In this document: positions 32,608 through 41,846 of the stretch, in pieces | Position numbering within the stretch: position 1 is the stretch's first letter | Layout: every line of letters starts with the position of its first letter | Position numbers and translations under genes: made by a program | Source of the DNA: Myxococcus stipitatus | Lineage (GTDB): Bacteria; Myxococcota; Myxococcia; Myxococcales; Myxococcaceae | DNA length: 64,000 nt | Assembly (NCBI RefSeq): GCF_021412625.1 | Contig: NZ_JAKCFI010000002.1 | Location: 1,178,001 to 1,242,000 of the forward strand | Reading direction: 5' to 3' | Notes under the pieces: model-generated | What the model saw: the letters and a program-made list of their open reading frames with translations, nothing else | Database searches by the model: none | What the model was told of the DNA's origin: nothing

Positions 32608-32670
32608 TGTCGGTCGAGACCGACGCTCCCTCGCTGGTGGAGGACCGACACCTGTCGGTCGGGCCCGACA
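32608..32670. promoter_or_regulatory. Array of five TGTCGGTC-type half-sites
   Basis: Half-sites at 32608-32615 (TGTCGGTC), 32618-32625 (GACCGACG), 32643-32650 (GACCGACA), 32653-32660 (TGTCGGTC) and 32663-32670 (GCCCGACA). They form GTCGGTC-GA-GACCGAC, a perfect 8-2-8 palindrome GACCGACA-CC-TGTCGGTC, and an 8-2-8 repeat with one mismatch. Neighbouring sites are 10 bp apart, one helical turn. It lies between divergent sulP (start 32548) and the histidine kinase gene (start 32786). Confidence 0.65.
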
Positions 32671-32785
32671 CGAAGATTCACGAGTGGAACATTCGCTCGA
32701 AAGTGCTGCGCGCCACGCGCGGCTTCACTAGAGAAGGCGCCTTTCGCAACCCGCGCGCTCCGCACGTGCGTCCCGCGGCCCGTCC

Positions 32786-34294
32786 ATGCGACTCGCTCAC
32801 CGTCTGCTCATCTCCCATTCCCTCATGACCGTGGCGCTGCTGGGCGCCGCGGCCTTCTCCGGGGTCGCCATCGTCCGCATGACCTCGCTCCTCACGGAGG
32901 TCCGTGAAGAACAGCTGGGCGAGGTCATCAGCGAGGAAGCCGTCCACCAGGCCGCGTGGGGCGTGGAGGTGGCCGCGCGGCAGGGTTTGTTCGCTTGCGA
33001 GCACAGCGCCCAGGAGGTGTCGGCCGCCGCCGACACGCTCAGGCGGAGGCTCGCCCACCTGGAGACACTCCTCGCGCGTCACGGGCCGGTCACTCAGCCG
33101 CTCCTGTTGCGCGCGGCGGAGGGCTATCGGACGTACGCGGACAGCATCCTCGAGGGGGATACCTGCGAACGGCTCCAGGACCCGGCCCTGCGCCACGCGC
33201 GCCTCCAACTGGCCGAGCAGCTCACCGACGCGTGGATCACCACCACGCTCGCGCTCCATTCGGCCATCCGCCAGCGAGAGCAGCGGGCGTACGACATCGG
33301 CTCGTCGGCCCTCGCGGTGGGGCTGTTGCTGGGGGCCCTGGCGGTGGTGGCCGCGTGGGTCGTGGCGCGGTGGGTGGCGCGCGGCGTGACACGCCCGCTG
33401 GGACAGCTGTCCTCCCTGGCGCACCGGGTGGGGGACGGCAACTTCGCGCCCCTGCCTCCGGTCTCAGGTCCCAGCGAGATACGCGCCCTGTGGGCGGACC
33501 TGGACCGGATGCGGGGACGGTTGTCCGAACTCGACCAGCTCAAGGACGCCTTCGTCGCGTCCGCGTCCCATGACCTGCGCACCCCGCTGGCGCGGCTGCG
33601 CACGGCGATCGGCCTGCTGGCGGATGGCACCACGGGGCCGCTGACGGCGCAGCAGCGGCGCGTGGTGGAGCTGGCGCGAGCGGCCTGTGAACGGGAGATC
33701 CGGCTCGTCACCGCGCTGCTGGACCTGACGCGCGTGCAGGCGGGCAAGGCGGTGCGTCGGGACGAGGGCTGCATGCTGGACGACCTCATCGCGCGCGCCG
33801 TCGAGGAGGTCTCCGAGCTGGCGGAGGAGCGGGGCGCGGAGCTCGTGGTCCACGCCGAGGGGACGACGCCCCCCGCGTCCCTCGACGCGGCGCTGGTGGA
33901 GCGCTCGCTGGTGAGCCTGATGACCAACGCCGTGCGTGTCTCCGCGCCCGGTCAGCGCGTCCACGTCACCCGCACGCTCGCGGCCCATGGCCCGGAGGGC
34001 GAGCCCGGGACGTGGGCGAGGGTGGAGGTGCGCGACGAAGGACCGGGCGTGCCGGAGGATGCGCGCCCGCGCGTCTTCGAGCCCTTCTTCACCCGCGCCG
34101 TGGGCGCCGCCAACGCGGATGGGTTGGGGCTGGGCTTGCCCCTGGCCCAACGGATGATGCGCGCGCTCGGCGGCGACGTGTTGCTGTTGGAGAACGCGAA
34201 CCCCGGCGCGCGGTTCGCACTGGTCTTCCCGCTGGGACTGGGTGGTCCAGCCTCCTCCGCGGCCGAGACGACGACCCCGAGGAATGACGGATGA
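32786..34294 (+). CDS. GlrK/QseE-like sensor histidine kinase
   Basis: A 502-residue membrane kinase. A first helix is at ~8-30 (ISHSLMTVALLGAAAFSGVAIV). The periplasmic domain of about 140 residues contains two Cys (LFACEHS and GDTCERL). A second helix is at ~173-195 (ALAVGLLLGALAVVAAWVVA), followed by HAMP, the dimerisation box SASHDLRTPLARLR with the phospho-accepting His, and an ATPase domain (MTNAVRVS, EVRDEGPGVPED, GLGLGLPLAQRM). Its stop overlaps the response-regulator start (ATGA). In enterobacteria this kinase type senses envelope stress; the signal here is unknown. Confidence 0.9.
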   Translation: MRLAHRLLISHSLMTVALLGAAAFSGVAIVRMTSLLTEVREEQLGEVISEEAVHQAAWGVEVAARQGLFACEHSAQEVSAAADTLRRRLAHLETLLARHGPVTQPLLLRAAEGYRTYADSILEGDTCERLQDPALRHARLQLAEQLTDAWITTTLALHSAIRQREQRAYDIGSSALAVGLLLGALAVVAAWVVARWVARGVTRPLGQLSSLAHRVGDGNFAPLPPVSGPSEIRALWADLDRMRGRLSELDQLKDAFVASASHDLRTPLARLRTAIGLLADGTTGPLTAQQRRVVELARAACEREIRLVTALLDLTRVQAGKAVRRDEGCMLDDLIARAVEEVSELAEERGAELVVHAEGTTPPASLDAALVERSLVSLMTNAVRVSAPGQRVHVTRTLAAHGPEGEPGTWARVEVRDEGPGVPEDARPRVFEPFFTRAVGAANADGLGLGLPLAQRMMRALGGDVLLLENANPGARFALVFPLGLGGPASSAAETTTPRNDG

Positions 34295-35718
34295 CGCGCC
34301 CGCGCGGTGGACATGTGCTGGTGGTGGACGACGACGCGGAGCTCTGTGAGCTCATCTCGCTGCGGCTGGAGGCGCGTGGGATGAAGGTCACGACCGCGCT
34401 CACGGCGGCGCGGGGCCTGGAGCTGCTCGGTCAGGAGGAGGTGGACGCCGTCGTGCTCGACCTCCGGTTGGAGGACGTGGACGGACTGGAGGTGCTGGCG
34501 CGGATGCGGGCGCGCTCGCCGGACCTGCCCGTCGTCATCCTCACCGCGCATGGCACCATCGAGACGGCCGTCGAGGCCATGCAGCGCGGCGCGTACGGAT
34601 TCCTCACCAAGCCCTTCCAGGACCACGAACTGGTCCAGAAGCTGCTGCACGCGACGGAGCGCAGCGACCTGCGGCGGGAGCTGGCGGACCTGCGCCGCAT
34701 CGTCGCGGGCACGACGCCCGAGCGCCTGCTGGGCACCAGCCCCGCCATCACCGAGGTGCGCGACCGCATCGCCCGCGTGGCTCCGTCCGAGGCCACGGTC
34801 CTCATCCTGGGCGAATCCGGGACCGGCAAGGAGCTGGCGGCCCGGCAGGTCCACGCGCTGTCGCGCCGCGCCAGCGGCCCCTTCATCGCGGTCAACTGCG
34901 GCGCGCTCCCGCCGGAGCTGTTGGAGAGCGAGCTGTTCGGCCATGTCAAAGGCGCCTTCACCGGCGCCACGCAGACGCGCGAGGGGCTGTTCGGCGCGGC
35001 CCGCCGGGGCACGTTGTTCCTCGACGAGGTGGGCGAGGCCGCGCCCCGGGTCCAGGTGAAGCTGCTGCGCGTGCTCCAGGAGCGCCGCTTCGCGCGGGTG
35101 GGCAGCACCGTGGAGGAGGAGGCCGACGTGCGCGTGGTGGCGGCCACCAACCGGGACCTGCGCGAGGAGGTCGAGGAGCGGCGCTTCCGCGAGGACCTCT
35201 ATTACCGGCTGGCCGTGCTCCCCATCGTCATGCCGCCCCTGCGCGAGCGCCCCGAGGACATCCCGATCCTCGCCGAGCGCTACCTGGAGCAGGCCGCCGC
35301 GCGCAACGGCATGCGCATGCCCCGGTTGTCACCGGATGCGCTGGAGTTGCTGCGCAAGCACTCGTGGCCAGGCAACGTCCGGGAGCTGGTGAACGCCATG
35401 GAGGCGCTGGTGTTGCTGGCGCCCGAGGATGACGTGCGCTCGGAGCACGTGGCGCGAATGCTCGAGCCGCCGACATCCACGCGCGCCATGACGGACTCCG
35501 CCCGCGAGGAAGAGCCGGACCTGCTGGGCGCCGAGGCCGAGCTGCCCACGCTGCGCGAGGCGAAGGAGCGCTTCGAGCGGCGCTACCTGGTCGAGGTGCT
35601 CCGGCGCTCCAAGGGCAACGTGGCCGCGGCCGCGCGGATGGCGAGCCGGAACCGGACGGACTTCTACGAGCTGCTGCGACGGCACGGGCTCTCCCCCCGG
35701 AATCCGAACGGCGCGTAG
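34291..35718 (+). CDS. Sigma-54-dependent response regulator (GlrR/NtrC type)
   Basis: A 475-residue regulator. The receiver domain (~8-120) has VVDDDAE, phospho-acceptor Asp57 in VVLDLRL, and Lys in LTKPF. The AAA+ domain (~145-385) has Walker A GESGTGKE, the intact GAFTGA sigma-54 loop, and Walker B LFLDEVGE. The C-terminal Fis-type HTH is KGNVAAAARMASRNRTDFYELLRRHG. It activates sigma-54 promoters after phosphorylation by the upstream kinase (ATGA overlap). The SulP promoter region and its own operon are candidate targets. Confidence 0.92.
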   Translation: MTRPRGGHVLVVDDDAELCELISLRLEARGMKVTTALTAARGLELLGQEEVDAVVLDLRLEDVDGLEVLARMRARSPDLPVVILTAHGTIETAVEAMQRGAYGFLTKPFQDHELVQKLLHATERSDLRRELADLRRIVAGTTPERLLGTSPAITEVRDRIARVAPSEATVLILGESGTGKELAARQVHALSRRASGPFIAVNCGALPPELLESELFGHVKGAFTGATQTREGLFGAARRGTLFLDEVGEAAPRVQVKLLRVLQERRFARVGSTVEEEADVRVVAATNRDLREEVEERRFREDLYYRLAVLPIVMPPLRERPEDIPILAERYLEQAAARNGMRMPRLSPDALELLRKHSWPGNVRELVNAMEALVLLAPEDDVRSEHVARMLEPPTSTRAMTDSAREEEPDLLGAEAELPTLREAKERFERRYLVEVLRRSKGNVAAAARMASRNRTDFYELLRRHGLSPRNPNGA

Positions 35719-35783
35719 GCCGAGGGCACCGCCTGGCGCTCGCTGGGCTTGACTGAACGCGCTTTCAGGCTCACCGTGGGCGC

Positions 35784-36821
35784 ATGAAGGCCCGGCCCAT
35801 CGACAATCCGCCCAACCCCTGGGCGAGCACCGAGGTGGAGTACCTGGACGAGATCCCGCCCTCGAGGCTGGAGGTCTGGGAGGACCACAGCCGGCAGATC
35901 GTCTCCAGCAACGACAGCCCGGACGTGTGCTTCAGCTGGAGCGTCAACCCGTACCGGGGCTGTCTGCACGCCTGCGCGTACTGCTACGCGAGGCCCACGC
36001 ACGAGTACCTGGACTTCGGGGCGGGGACGGACTTCGAGACGCGGCTGGTGGTGAAGCCCCGCGCGGCGGAGCTGCTGCGCGACACCTTCGAGCGTCCCTC
36101 GTGGAAGGGGGAGACGGTGGTGTTCAGCGGCGTCACCGACTGCTACCAGCCGCTCGAGGCCTCCCTGCGGCTGACGCGCGCGTGCCTGGAGGTCTGCGCG
36201 GAGTACCGCAACCCGGTGGGCATCGTCACCAAGGGGGTGCTCATCGAGCGGGACATCGACGTGCTCCAGCGCCTGTCACGCGAGGCCCGGCTGTGGGTGA
36301 GCATCAGCCTGCCGTTCCACAACGCGGAGCTGGCGCGCGCCATGGAGCCCTATGCCGCCTCGCCCCAGCGCAGGCTGCTGGCCATCCGCCGCCTCACCGA
36401 CGCCGGCCTCGACGTCGCCGTCTCGGTGGCGCCCATCATCCCCGGCCTCAACGACGAGGACATCCACCGGGTGCTCAGCGCCGCGCGGGAGGCGGGCGCC
36501 ACGCGCGCGCACCACACGCTGGTGCGGCTCCCCGGTCCGGTGAAGGAGGTCTTCGAGGAGCGCCTGCGCGCCAAGCTCCCCCTGCGCGCGGAGCGCGTGC
36601 TGCATCGCATCCGCGAGACGCGGGGTGGGGCGCTCAGCGATTCGCGCTTCAAGCACCGCATGCGCGGCGAGGGGCTCTACGCGGAGCAGGTGCACCAGCT
36701 CTTCCACACGGCCGCGCGGAAGGTGGGCATCCGCACCTCGTCCATCACGGAGGTCGCGGCGGATACCTTCCGGCGCCCGCCGCGCAAGCCCGTGGACTCG
36801 CCGCAGCTGAGCCTCTTCTGA
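35784..36821 (+). CDS. PA0069-family radical SAM protein (Rv2578c-like)
   Basis: A 345-residue cytoplasmic protein. The radical SAM cluster motif is CLHACAYCYA (C-x3-C-x2-C, around residues 60-67) in NPYRGCLHACAYCYARPTHEYLDFG. A TIM-barrel body follows (ETVVFSGVTDCYQPLEASLRLTRACLEV; GIVTKGVLIERDIDVL). This is the PA0069/Rv2578c type, related to spore photoproduct lyase. Members bind a 4Fe-4S cluster and SAM; the reaction is not established. Isolated, 65 bp after the response-regulator gene. Confidence 0.9.
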   Translation: MKARPIDNPPNPWASTEVEYLDEIPPSRLEVWEDHSRQIVSSNDSPDVCFSWSVNPYRGCLHACAYCYARPTHEYLDFGAGTDFETRLVVKPRAAELLRDTFERPSWKGETVVFSGVTDCYQPLEASLRLTRACLEVCAEYRNPVGIVTKGVLIERDIDVLQRLSREARLWVSISLPFHNAELARAMEPYAASPQRRLLAIRRLTDAGLDVAVSVAPIIPGLNDEDIHRVLSAAREAGATRAHHTLVRLPGPVKEVFEERLRAKLPLRAERVLHRIRETRGGALSDSRFKHRMRGEGLYAEQVHQLFHTAARKVGIRTSSITEVAADTFRRPPRKPVDSPQLSLF

Positions 36822-36916
36822 GAAAGGCGCCCCGGCGCTCACCGCGCGAGCCCGAGGCCTCGTCTCACCCGCGCCTGCTCGGCGGGAGGAGTCCCACGGG
36901 GCTGGCCCACGCGGCG

Positions 36917-36970
36917 GTGCCCCGAGCTCCCTCGGGACACCCGTGTCGGCGCGCCCGTCAGCGCGGGCGC
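36917..36970. terminator. Two tandem hairpins between convergent genes
   Basis: GTGCCCCGAG/CTCGGGACAC (36917-36926 and 36931-36940, one mismatch) and GCGCCCG/CGGGCGC (36951-36957 and 36964-36970). They lie between the radical SAM stop and the PPC-lipoprotein stop. Confidence 0.5.
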
Positions 36971-36977
36971 CCGGGGC

Positions 36978-38948
36978 CTATTCGCCTTCCTCTTCGACGG
37001 TGAGCTGGTACGAGTCCTGGAAGTTGGCCTCGCGGTTCTTCGCGTCGCGCACCTCGAAGACGTAGACGCCGGGCTCGGCGCTGTAGCGGATGCTCTCCGG
37101 CTGGTCGCCCTTGGCGCGGTCGGAGGTCTGCACGAGCGACAGCTTGCCGTCCGGCTGCACGCGGTGCAGGTACAGGCCCACGTCCACCTTGAGGATGCCC
37201 AGCAGCGTCGCCTTGAGGGGCGTGCGCACCGGCCGGTCGGAGAGGTCCAGCCGGTAGTAGTCCACGTCCTTCACCGGGTAGATGGTGCCGCGCACCGCCT
37301 TGCCGGGCGTCAGCTCCTGCGCTCGCTCCACGGTGTTGTTCGGCTCGCGCTCCTCACCGCCGTTGTCCGGCACCGTGGTGATGGAGATGCGGTACGGCTG
37401 CTCGGAGTTCTCGAAGTCCTTGACCCACTTGCCGTCCACCTTCCGCGACGCGCCCTCCACGCGGAACCAGCAGCTGCCGTTGCACGCGACGTTGTTGAGC
37501 CGCTCGGGCTCCTTCAGCGCGCCGTCGTTGGCCCTCAGGAGTACCGTCTCCTGCTGCCCGTCGCCCTGGGGCGGCTCCACCATGGACAGCACCAGGTCCA
37601 GCCGCTCCACGCCCGACAGCTCCACCTTCGCCAGCACCGGCTCCGTCGTGCGCAGCACGAAGTGGTCCACGTCGCCCTTGGGCGAGAGGAAGCCCTCGCG
37701 GTAGCCGCCCGCGCTCAGGGGCGTGGCCTTGTACAGCTCGTCGTTCGGCTCCAGCTCCGCGTTGGCGCCTGCCTCCTCCTGCGTCACGGTGAGGGTGTAG
37801 GGCACCGCCGCGTTGAAGGTCCGGCGCGCCTCCTTGCCAGTCCCCGTCCAGCCGCCCTTCACGACCACGTAGACGACGCGGTCGGTGGCGCGCACGCCGA
37901 TGTTGCGCAGCGACAGCGCCTCGCCCTCCTTGCCACGCAGGGAGAACAGCGGCGCCTCGGCGGCGGACAGCACGGAGATTTCGGGCCGCACGCCCTCCAC
38001 CGCGGACAGGTCGATCTTCAGCGCCACCGAGGGCGGCTCGGGCGGGGGCGCCGGGGTCGTGCCCGCGTCCTGGGGCAGGGCGGCCACCGCGCCGATGGCC
38101 CCCGGCGGCGGCTCTCCACCCCCGAAGGTCCCGGTGGGCGAGGTCCCCGGCGCTTCCTGGGGTGCGACGCCCTCCGCCACCATCCCATTCGGGTCGCCGC
38201 CCTCGGAGCCCGGGGCCCCCGGCTGGGCCGGCGCGGCGCCCGTCTCGGCGCCGGACGGCGGGGTGCCCTGCGCGGGAGGCGACTCCCCGGTCCCCGAAGC
38301 CGGGTTCTCCGTCCCCGGCGCCGCGGGCGTCCCGGTGGGGGCGGGGGCGCTCTCGGGCAGCTCCACCCGGTACCAGTCCTCGTCACCGGCATGGCCGAGG
38401 AAGGCCGTCACCGTCTGGCCCAGGGGGAGGGGCACGGCGTCCACCGCCCGATCATTGGGCTCGTGCTCCTCGCCGTCGTTGGCCTGCCGCATCGTCACGG
38501 TGAGGGTGTAGGCCCCACCCACGCCCTTGCGCGCGGGGGCCACGCGCACCCAGCGCGCGCCGTCGACGTAGAGGTTGGGGAAGCGCTCCGGCTTGCCCTC
38601 ACCCTCGCTGTTGACGGCGGCCAGCCGGTTGCGGTCCTGGTCGTAGACCTCCAGTGTGATGTCACCCCCGGGCAACCCCGTCACGCTGACGTCGGCGATG
38701 CGCGGCGCGGAGGGGGCGAGCTTGTACCAGTCCTCGTCCGCCTTGTTCGGCTGGGCCGCCAGGTCCGCCGTCACCGTGCTGTCCCGGGTGAGGGTCAGCG
38801 CCTGGTCCGGACGCTCGTTGGGCTCCTGCTCCGTGAGGGCCTGGGGCCCCGTCTCCACCGGCCCCGCGTCTTGCACGGTGCTCGGCTTGTCCTCCTTGCA
38901 GGCCGCCAGCGTCGCGGCCAGCACACAGACCCACCCCCAGCGTCGCAT
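36978..38948 (-). CDS. PPC-domain repeat lipoprotein
   Basis: A 656-residue exported protein. Signal MRRWGWVCVLAATLAACKED ends in a lipobox. Four or so PPC (bacterial pre-peptidase C-terminal) domains are marked by the EPNE/EPND motif, each followed by DWY(K/R)/DHF/DYY segments: TEQEPNERPDQALTL, EHEPNDRAVDAVPL, ELEPNDELYKATPL and EREPNNTVERAQEL. A Pro/Gly/Thr-rich insert of about 120 residues (38030-38360) interrupts the second domain. PPC domains usually accompany secreted proteases or bind carbohydrate. No protease domain is present here. GGAGGGAGACC precedes the ATG. Divergent from the discoidin-like gene. Confidence 0.85.
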   Translation of the reverse strand: MRRWGWVCVLAATLAACKEDKPSTVQDAGPVETGPQALTEQEPNERPDQALTLTRDSTVTADLAAQPNKADEDWYKLAPSAPRIADVSVTGLPGGDITLEVYDQDRNRLAAVNSEGEGKPERFPNLYVDGARWVRVAPARKGVGGAYTLTVTMRQANDGEEHEPNDRAVDAVPLPLGQTVTAFLGHAGDEDWYRVELPESAPAPTGTPAAPGTENPASGTGESPPAQGTPPSGAETGAAPAQPGAPGSEGGDPNGMVAEGVAPQEAPGTSPTGTFGGGEPPPGAIGAVAALPQDAGTTPAPPPEPPSVALKIDLSAVEGVRPEISVLSAAEAPLFSLRGKEGEALSLRNIGVRATDRVVYVVVKGGWTGTGKEARRTFNAAVPYTLTVTQEEAGANAELEPNDELYKATPLSAGGYREGFLSPKGDVDHFVLRTTEPVLAKVELSGVERLDLVLSMVEPPQGDGQQETVLLRANDGALKEPERLNNVACNGSCWFRVEGASRKVDGKWVKDFENSEQPYRISITTVPDNGGEEREPNNTVERAQELTPGKAVRGTIYPVKDVDYYRLDLSDRPVRTPLKATLLGILKVDVGLYLHRVQPDGKLSLVQTSDRAKGDQPESIRYSAEPGVYVFEVRDAKNREANFQDSYQLTVEEEGE

Positions 38949-39152
38949 CAAGGTCTCCCTCCGCATCGGACGCATCTCTTCCTCGCCACGTCCAGGTGTC
39001 AAGCACACGAACATCCGCCGGGGTGCTTTCATCCGGCCCGGCTGGGGGCTTCCAGGGGCCCTGGGCCGAGGAGGGGACTGGCGCTCCCGGTACGTGTCCG
39101 TCCGGCCAGGGACTGGAGCCGCACGCACGGAGCGATCCAGAATGGCGGGCGC

Positions 39153-39992
39153 ATGCGCCGCCTCCCCCTCGCCTTCCTCCTGCTCGCTTCCGCCGCTCCC
39201 GCCGCGTCCAACTCGCCGCCGGGCTACGCCCAGGCCGCCGACTACCTGGAGCGCGACAGCCGCCCCGAACGTTATGCGCCGTCGAACCTGCTCGATGGAC
39301 GGGACACCACCGCGTGGTGCGCCGCCGGTGACACCCCGGCCCCCGTCACCATCGGCTTCAAGGACGTCGTCACCGTCGACGAGGTCCGCATCTACACGGG
39401 AGACGGGACGGACAAGGCCGCGTACAAGGCTCACGCCCGCGCCCGGAAGCTCACCCTCACCGGGCTCGACACCGCCCGCTCCTTCAAGGTGGAGGACAAG
39501 CGCGGCCTGCAGTCCGTGCCCCTCAATCCGCCCCTGTCCGGCAACCGCTTCACGCTGGAGGTGGTCGAGCGCTTCCCCGGCGCCGACGACCAGGCGCCCG
39601 TCTGCGTCACCGACCTCGTCTTCTACTCGGGCGGCAAGGCGCTCAACGGCACCTGGCTGGCCCAGCGGATGAAGTACGACGCGCGCCTGGCGCCCATGCT
39701 CGGCACGTGGTTCGGAGGGTTGGAGGGCGCGCCGGACCGCTTCCTCTCCATCTTCACGGACGGCACCTTCCGCTTCGCGCACGAACCGCTGGAGGGCGCC
39801 GAACCCACCACCGTGACGGGCTCCTACACGCTGTCGGGTACACGACTGACCCTGGACGTCCCCAAGCAGGGGAAGGCCACGGTGCGGTGGGTGCGCGCGA
39901 GCGAGGAGGAGGGCGCCCGGACCGGAGGGACCCTGGAGCTGGAGGGGGCTCCCGCCGAGAGCTGGGGCCGCGTCTTCCGGGACAGGCCTTGA
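39153..39992 (+). CDS. Exported discoidin/NADase-type glycan-binding-domain protein
   Basis: A 279-residue secreted protein with signal MRRLPLAFLLLASAAPAAS. The middle part (residues ~25-165) is a discoidin/F5-8-like beta-sandwich: ERYAPSNLLDGRDTTAWCAAGDTPAPVTIGFKDVVTVDEVRIYTGDGTDKAAYKAHARARKLTL. This is the pattern of NADase-type glycan-binding domains. A lipocalin-like C-terminal strand region follows (LGTWFGGLEGAPDRFLSIFTDGTFRF). Function unknown, probably binding of sugars at the cell surface. Divergent from the PPC lipoprotein (204 bp apart), which may share regulation. Confidence 0.75.
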   Translation: MRRLPLAFLLLASAAPAASNSPPGYAQAADYLERDSRPERYAPSNLLDGRDTTAWCAAGDTPAPVTIGFKDVVTVDEVRIYTGDGTDKAAYKAHARARKLTLTGLDTARSFKVEDKRGLQSVPLNPPLSGNRFTLEVVERFPGADDQAPVCVTDLVFYSGGKALNGTWLAQRMKYDARLAPMLGTWFGGLEGAPDRFLSIFTDGTFRFAHEPLEGAEPTTVTGSYTLSGTRLTLDVPKQGKATVRWVRASEEEGARTGGTLELEGAPAESWGRVFRDRP

Positions 39993-39997
39993 GCCGG

Positions 39998-40022
39998 GGC
40001 CGGGGCAGCCAGGGCCCCGGCC
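39998..40022. terminator. Bidirectional terminator
   Basis: GGCCGGGGC (39998-40006), 7-bp loop, GCCCCGGCC (40014-40022): a perfect 9-bp stem between convergent stops at 39992 and 40029. Confidence 0.65.
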
Positions 40023-40028
40023 ACCCGC

Positions 40029-40430
40029 CTAGAGGGCCGCCGCCTTCTTCTTGCCGCCGAAGTGGCGGAAGAATTCGATGATCTCCTCGACGGCCACCTT
40101 CACGTCGGAGGCGTCCTGGAACTCCGATTCCAGGAAGATTCCGCCGCAGGACTCACAGGTGTCGTAGTGGAGCGGGTGCTGCCGGTCCCCTCCGTCGACG
40201 CGGATCAGGTCGACCTGGCATTCGGGGCACTGGCCGGTCAACGCCTCCTGGTTCACCTTGCCACCCTGGCTCTCCAGCCCGGGAAGGTTGTTGTGGAGGA
40301 GGACCCGGTTCAGGTCCGCGACGTCTATCCAGAGCCCGCCGCACTCTCCACACTTTCGCAACGTCTGGTCATCCCCCTCGAGATCGGCCATCTCGACGTT
40401 GCAGCTGGGGCAATCCATGGGGCGGTTCAT
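40029..40430 (-). CDS. Double zinc-ribbon (zf-TFIIB type) protein
   Basis: A 133-residue cytoplasmic protein with two zinc ribbons. The first is CPSC...CGECGGLWIDVADLN (around residues 7-45). The second is CPEC...CESCGGIFLESEF (around residues 75-110). Both have the GG(L/I)(W/F) hallmark of PF13453. The C-terminus ends in VEEIIEFFRHFGGKKKAAAL. Function unknown; such proteins are often near transcription or translation genes. Start uncertain: ATG 40430 is used, while ATG 40418 (MDCPSC) is also possible. It lies 138 bp after the murA stop. Confidence 0.8.
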   Translation of the reverse strand: MNRPMDCPSCNVEMADLEGDDQTLRKCGECGGLWIDVADLNRVLLHNNLPGLESQGGKVNQEALTGQCPECQVDLIRVDGGDRQHPLHYDTCESCGGIFLESEFQDASDVKVAVEEIIEFFRHFGGKKKAAAL

Positions 40431-40568
40431 TCTCCTGCAAGGGGGGACGCACGTCCCCAGTGGTTCGGAGAATGATAGGTCGCGCGAAAATTGGGATGCA
40501 ACCCACGTTGCCGCTTCTGTTGGCAACGCGCCTTCCGGCCCGCCCGCTCCCGTGTCCGTCCCTCGACC

Positions 40569-41834
40569 TTACGCCTTCATCCGGCGGATGTCGGCGCCCA
40601 GGCCGCGCAGCTTGCGCTCCAGCCGCTCGTAGCCCCGGTCCAGGTGATAGACGCGGCTGACGTCCGTGCGCCCCTCGGCGCGCAGCCCCGCCAGGATGAG
40701 GGAGGCGCTCGCCCGCAGGTCGGTCGCCATGACGGGCGCGCCGCTGAGCGACTTCACGCCCTTCACCACCGCCGTGTGCCCCTGGATGGTGATGTCCGCT
40801 CCCAACCGGTGCAGCTCCGGCACGTGCATGAAGCGGTTCTCGAAGATGTTTTCGCTGATGACGGATGTCCCCTGGCTCACACACATGAGGGCCATGAGCT
40901 GGGCCTGCATGTCCGTGGGGAACCCCGGATGCTCCGTGGTGGTGATGTTCACCGCCGTGAGGGTGCGGGGGGCCTTGCACCGCAGGCCGCCGTTCTCCGC
41001 GGTGATGGTGCAGCCGGCCTCGCGCAGCTTCTCCACCACGGCGTCCAGGTGTTCGGGGACGGCGTGCTTGACCAGCACGTTGCCCCCGGAGATGGCGGCG
41101 GCCACCAGCAGGGTGCCGGCCTCGATGCGGTCCGGGAGGATGGCGTGCTCGACGGGCTTGAGGCCCTCCACGCCGTCCACGGTGATGACGGACGTGCCCG
41201 CGCCCTCGATGCGCGCGCCCATCTTGTTGAGCACCCGCGCCAGCTCCTCGACCTCCGGCTCGCGCGCGCAGTTCTCCATCACCGTGCGGCCCTTGGCGAG
41301 CACCGCCGCCATCAGCACGTTCTCCGTGCCGGTGACGGTGATGACGTCGAAGTTGACGGTGCCGCCCTTGAGCTGCTTCGCCCGCGCCTCGACGTAGCCC
41401 TCCGTCAGGTGGATGTCCGCGCCCAGCGCCTTGAGCCCCTTGAGGTGCTGGTCGATGGGCCGCGCGCCGATGGCGCACCCGCCCGGCATGGACACGCGCG
41501 CGCGGCCGAAGCGGGCGACCAGCGGGCCGAGCACCAGCACGCTGGCGCGCATCGTCTTCACCAGGTCGTACGGCGCCTCGGGCGTGACGTGGCCGTTGAC
41601 GCCAATCTCGCAGACGTCCTTCTTGCGGCCGGTCAACCGCTCCGCGTCGCAGCCCATGGTGCGCAGCACCTTGATCATCGTGGCCACGTCCGCCAGGTCG
41701 GGCACGTTGCGGTAGGTGGAGGTGCCGTCCGCCAGCAGCGCCGAGGCGAGGATGGGCAGGGCCGCGTTCTTCGCGCCCGACGCGGAGACCTCACCCTGCA
41801 GCTCCACACCGCCCTTCAAGACGATCTTGTCCAT
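40569..41834 (-). CDS. murA: UDP-N-acetylglucosamine 1-carboxyvinyltransferase
   Basis: A 421-residue cytoplasmic enzyme for the first committed step of peptidoglycan synthesis (UDP-GlcNAc + PEP). Key residues are present: Lys22 in GAKNAALP and the catalytic, fosfomycin-target Cys120 in [13 protein letters not shown], then the conserved GFPTDMQAQ and [10 protein letters not shown]. Length matches the family (about 420). Cys at position 120 predicts fosfomycin sensitivity of this copy. It follows prmC by 12 bp in the prfA-prmC-murA operon, a common arrangement. Confidence 0.97.
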   Translation of the reverse strand: MDKIVLKGGVELQGEVSASGAKNAALPILASALLADGTSTYRNVPDLADVATMIKVLRTMGCDAERLTGRKKDVCEIGVNGHVTPEAPYDLVKTMRASVLVLGPLVARFGRARVSMPGGCAIGARPIDQHLKGLKALGADIHLTEGYVEARAKQLKGGTVNFDVITVTGTENVLMAAVLAKGRTVMENCAREPEVEELARVLNKMGARIEGAGTSVITVDGVEGLKPVEHAILPDRIEAGTLLVAAAISGGNVLVKHAVPEHLDAVVEKLREAGCTITAENGGLRCKAPRTLTAVNITTTEHPGFPTDMQAQLMALMCVSQGTSVISENIFENRFMHVPELHRLGADITIQGHTAVVKGVKSLSGAPVMATDLRASASLILAGLRAEGRTDVSRVYHLDRGYERLERKLRGLGADIRRMKA

Positions 41835-41846
41835 GGTTCCGTGGCC

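Noticed and set aside
37164-39152. Open frame upstream of and in frame with the discoidin-like gene, antisense to the PPC lipoprotein
   Set aside because: The signal peptide begins at 39153, and the upstream part is a low-complexity shadow of the PPC gene.
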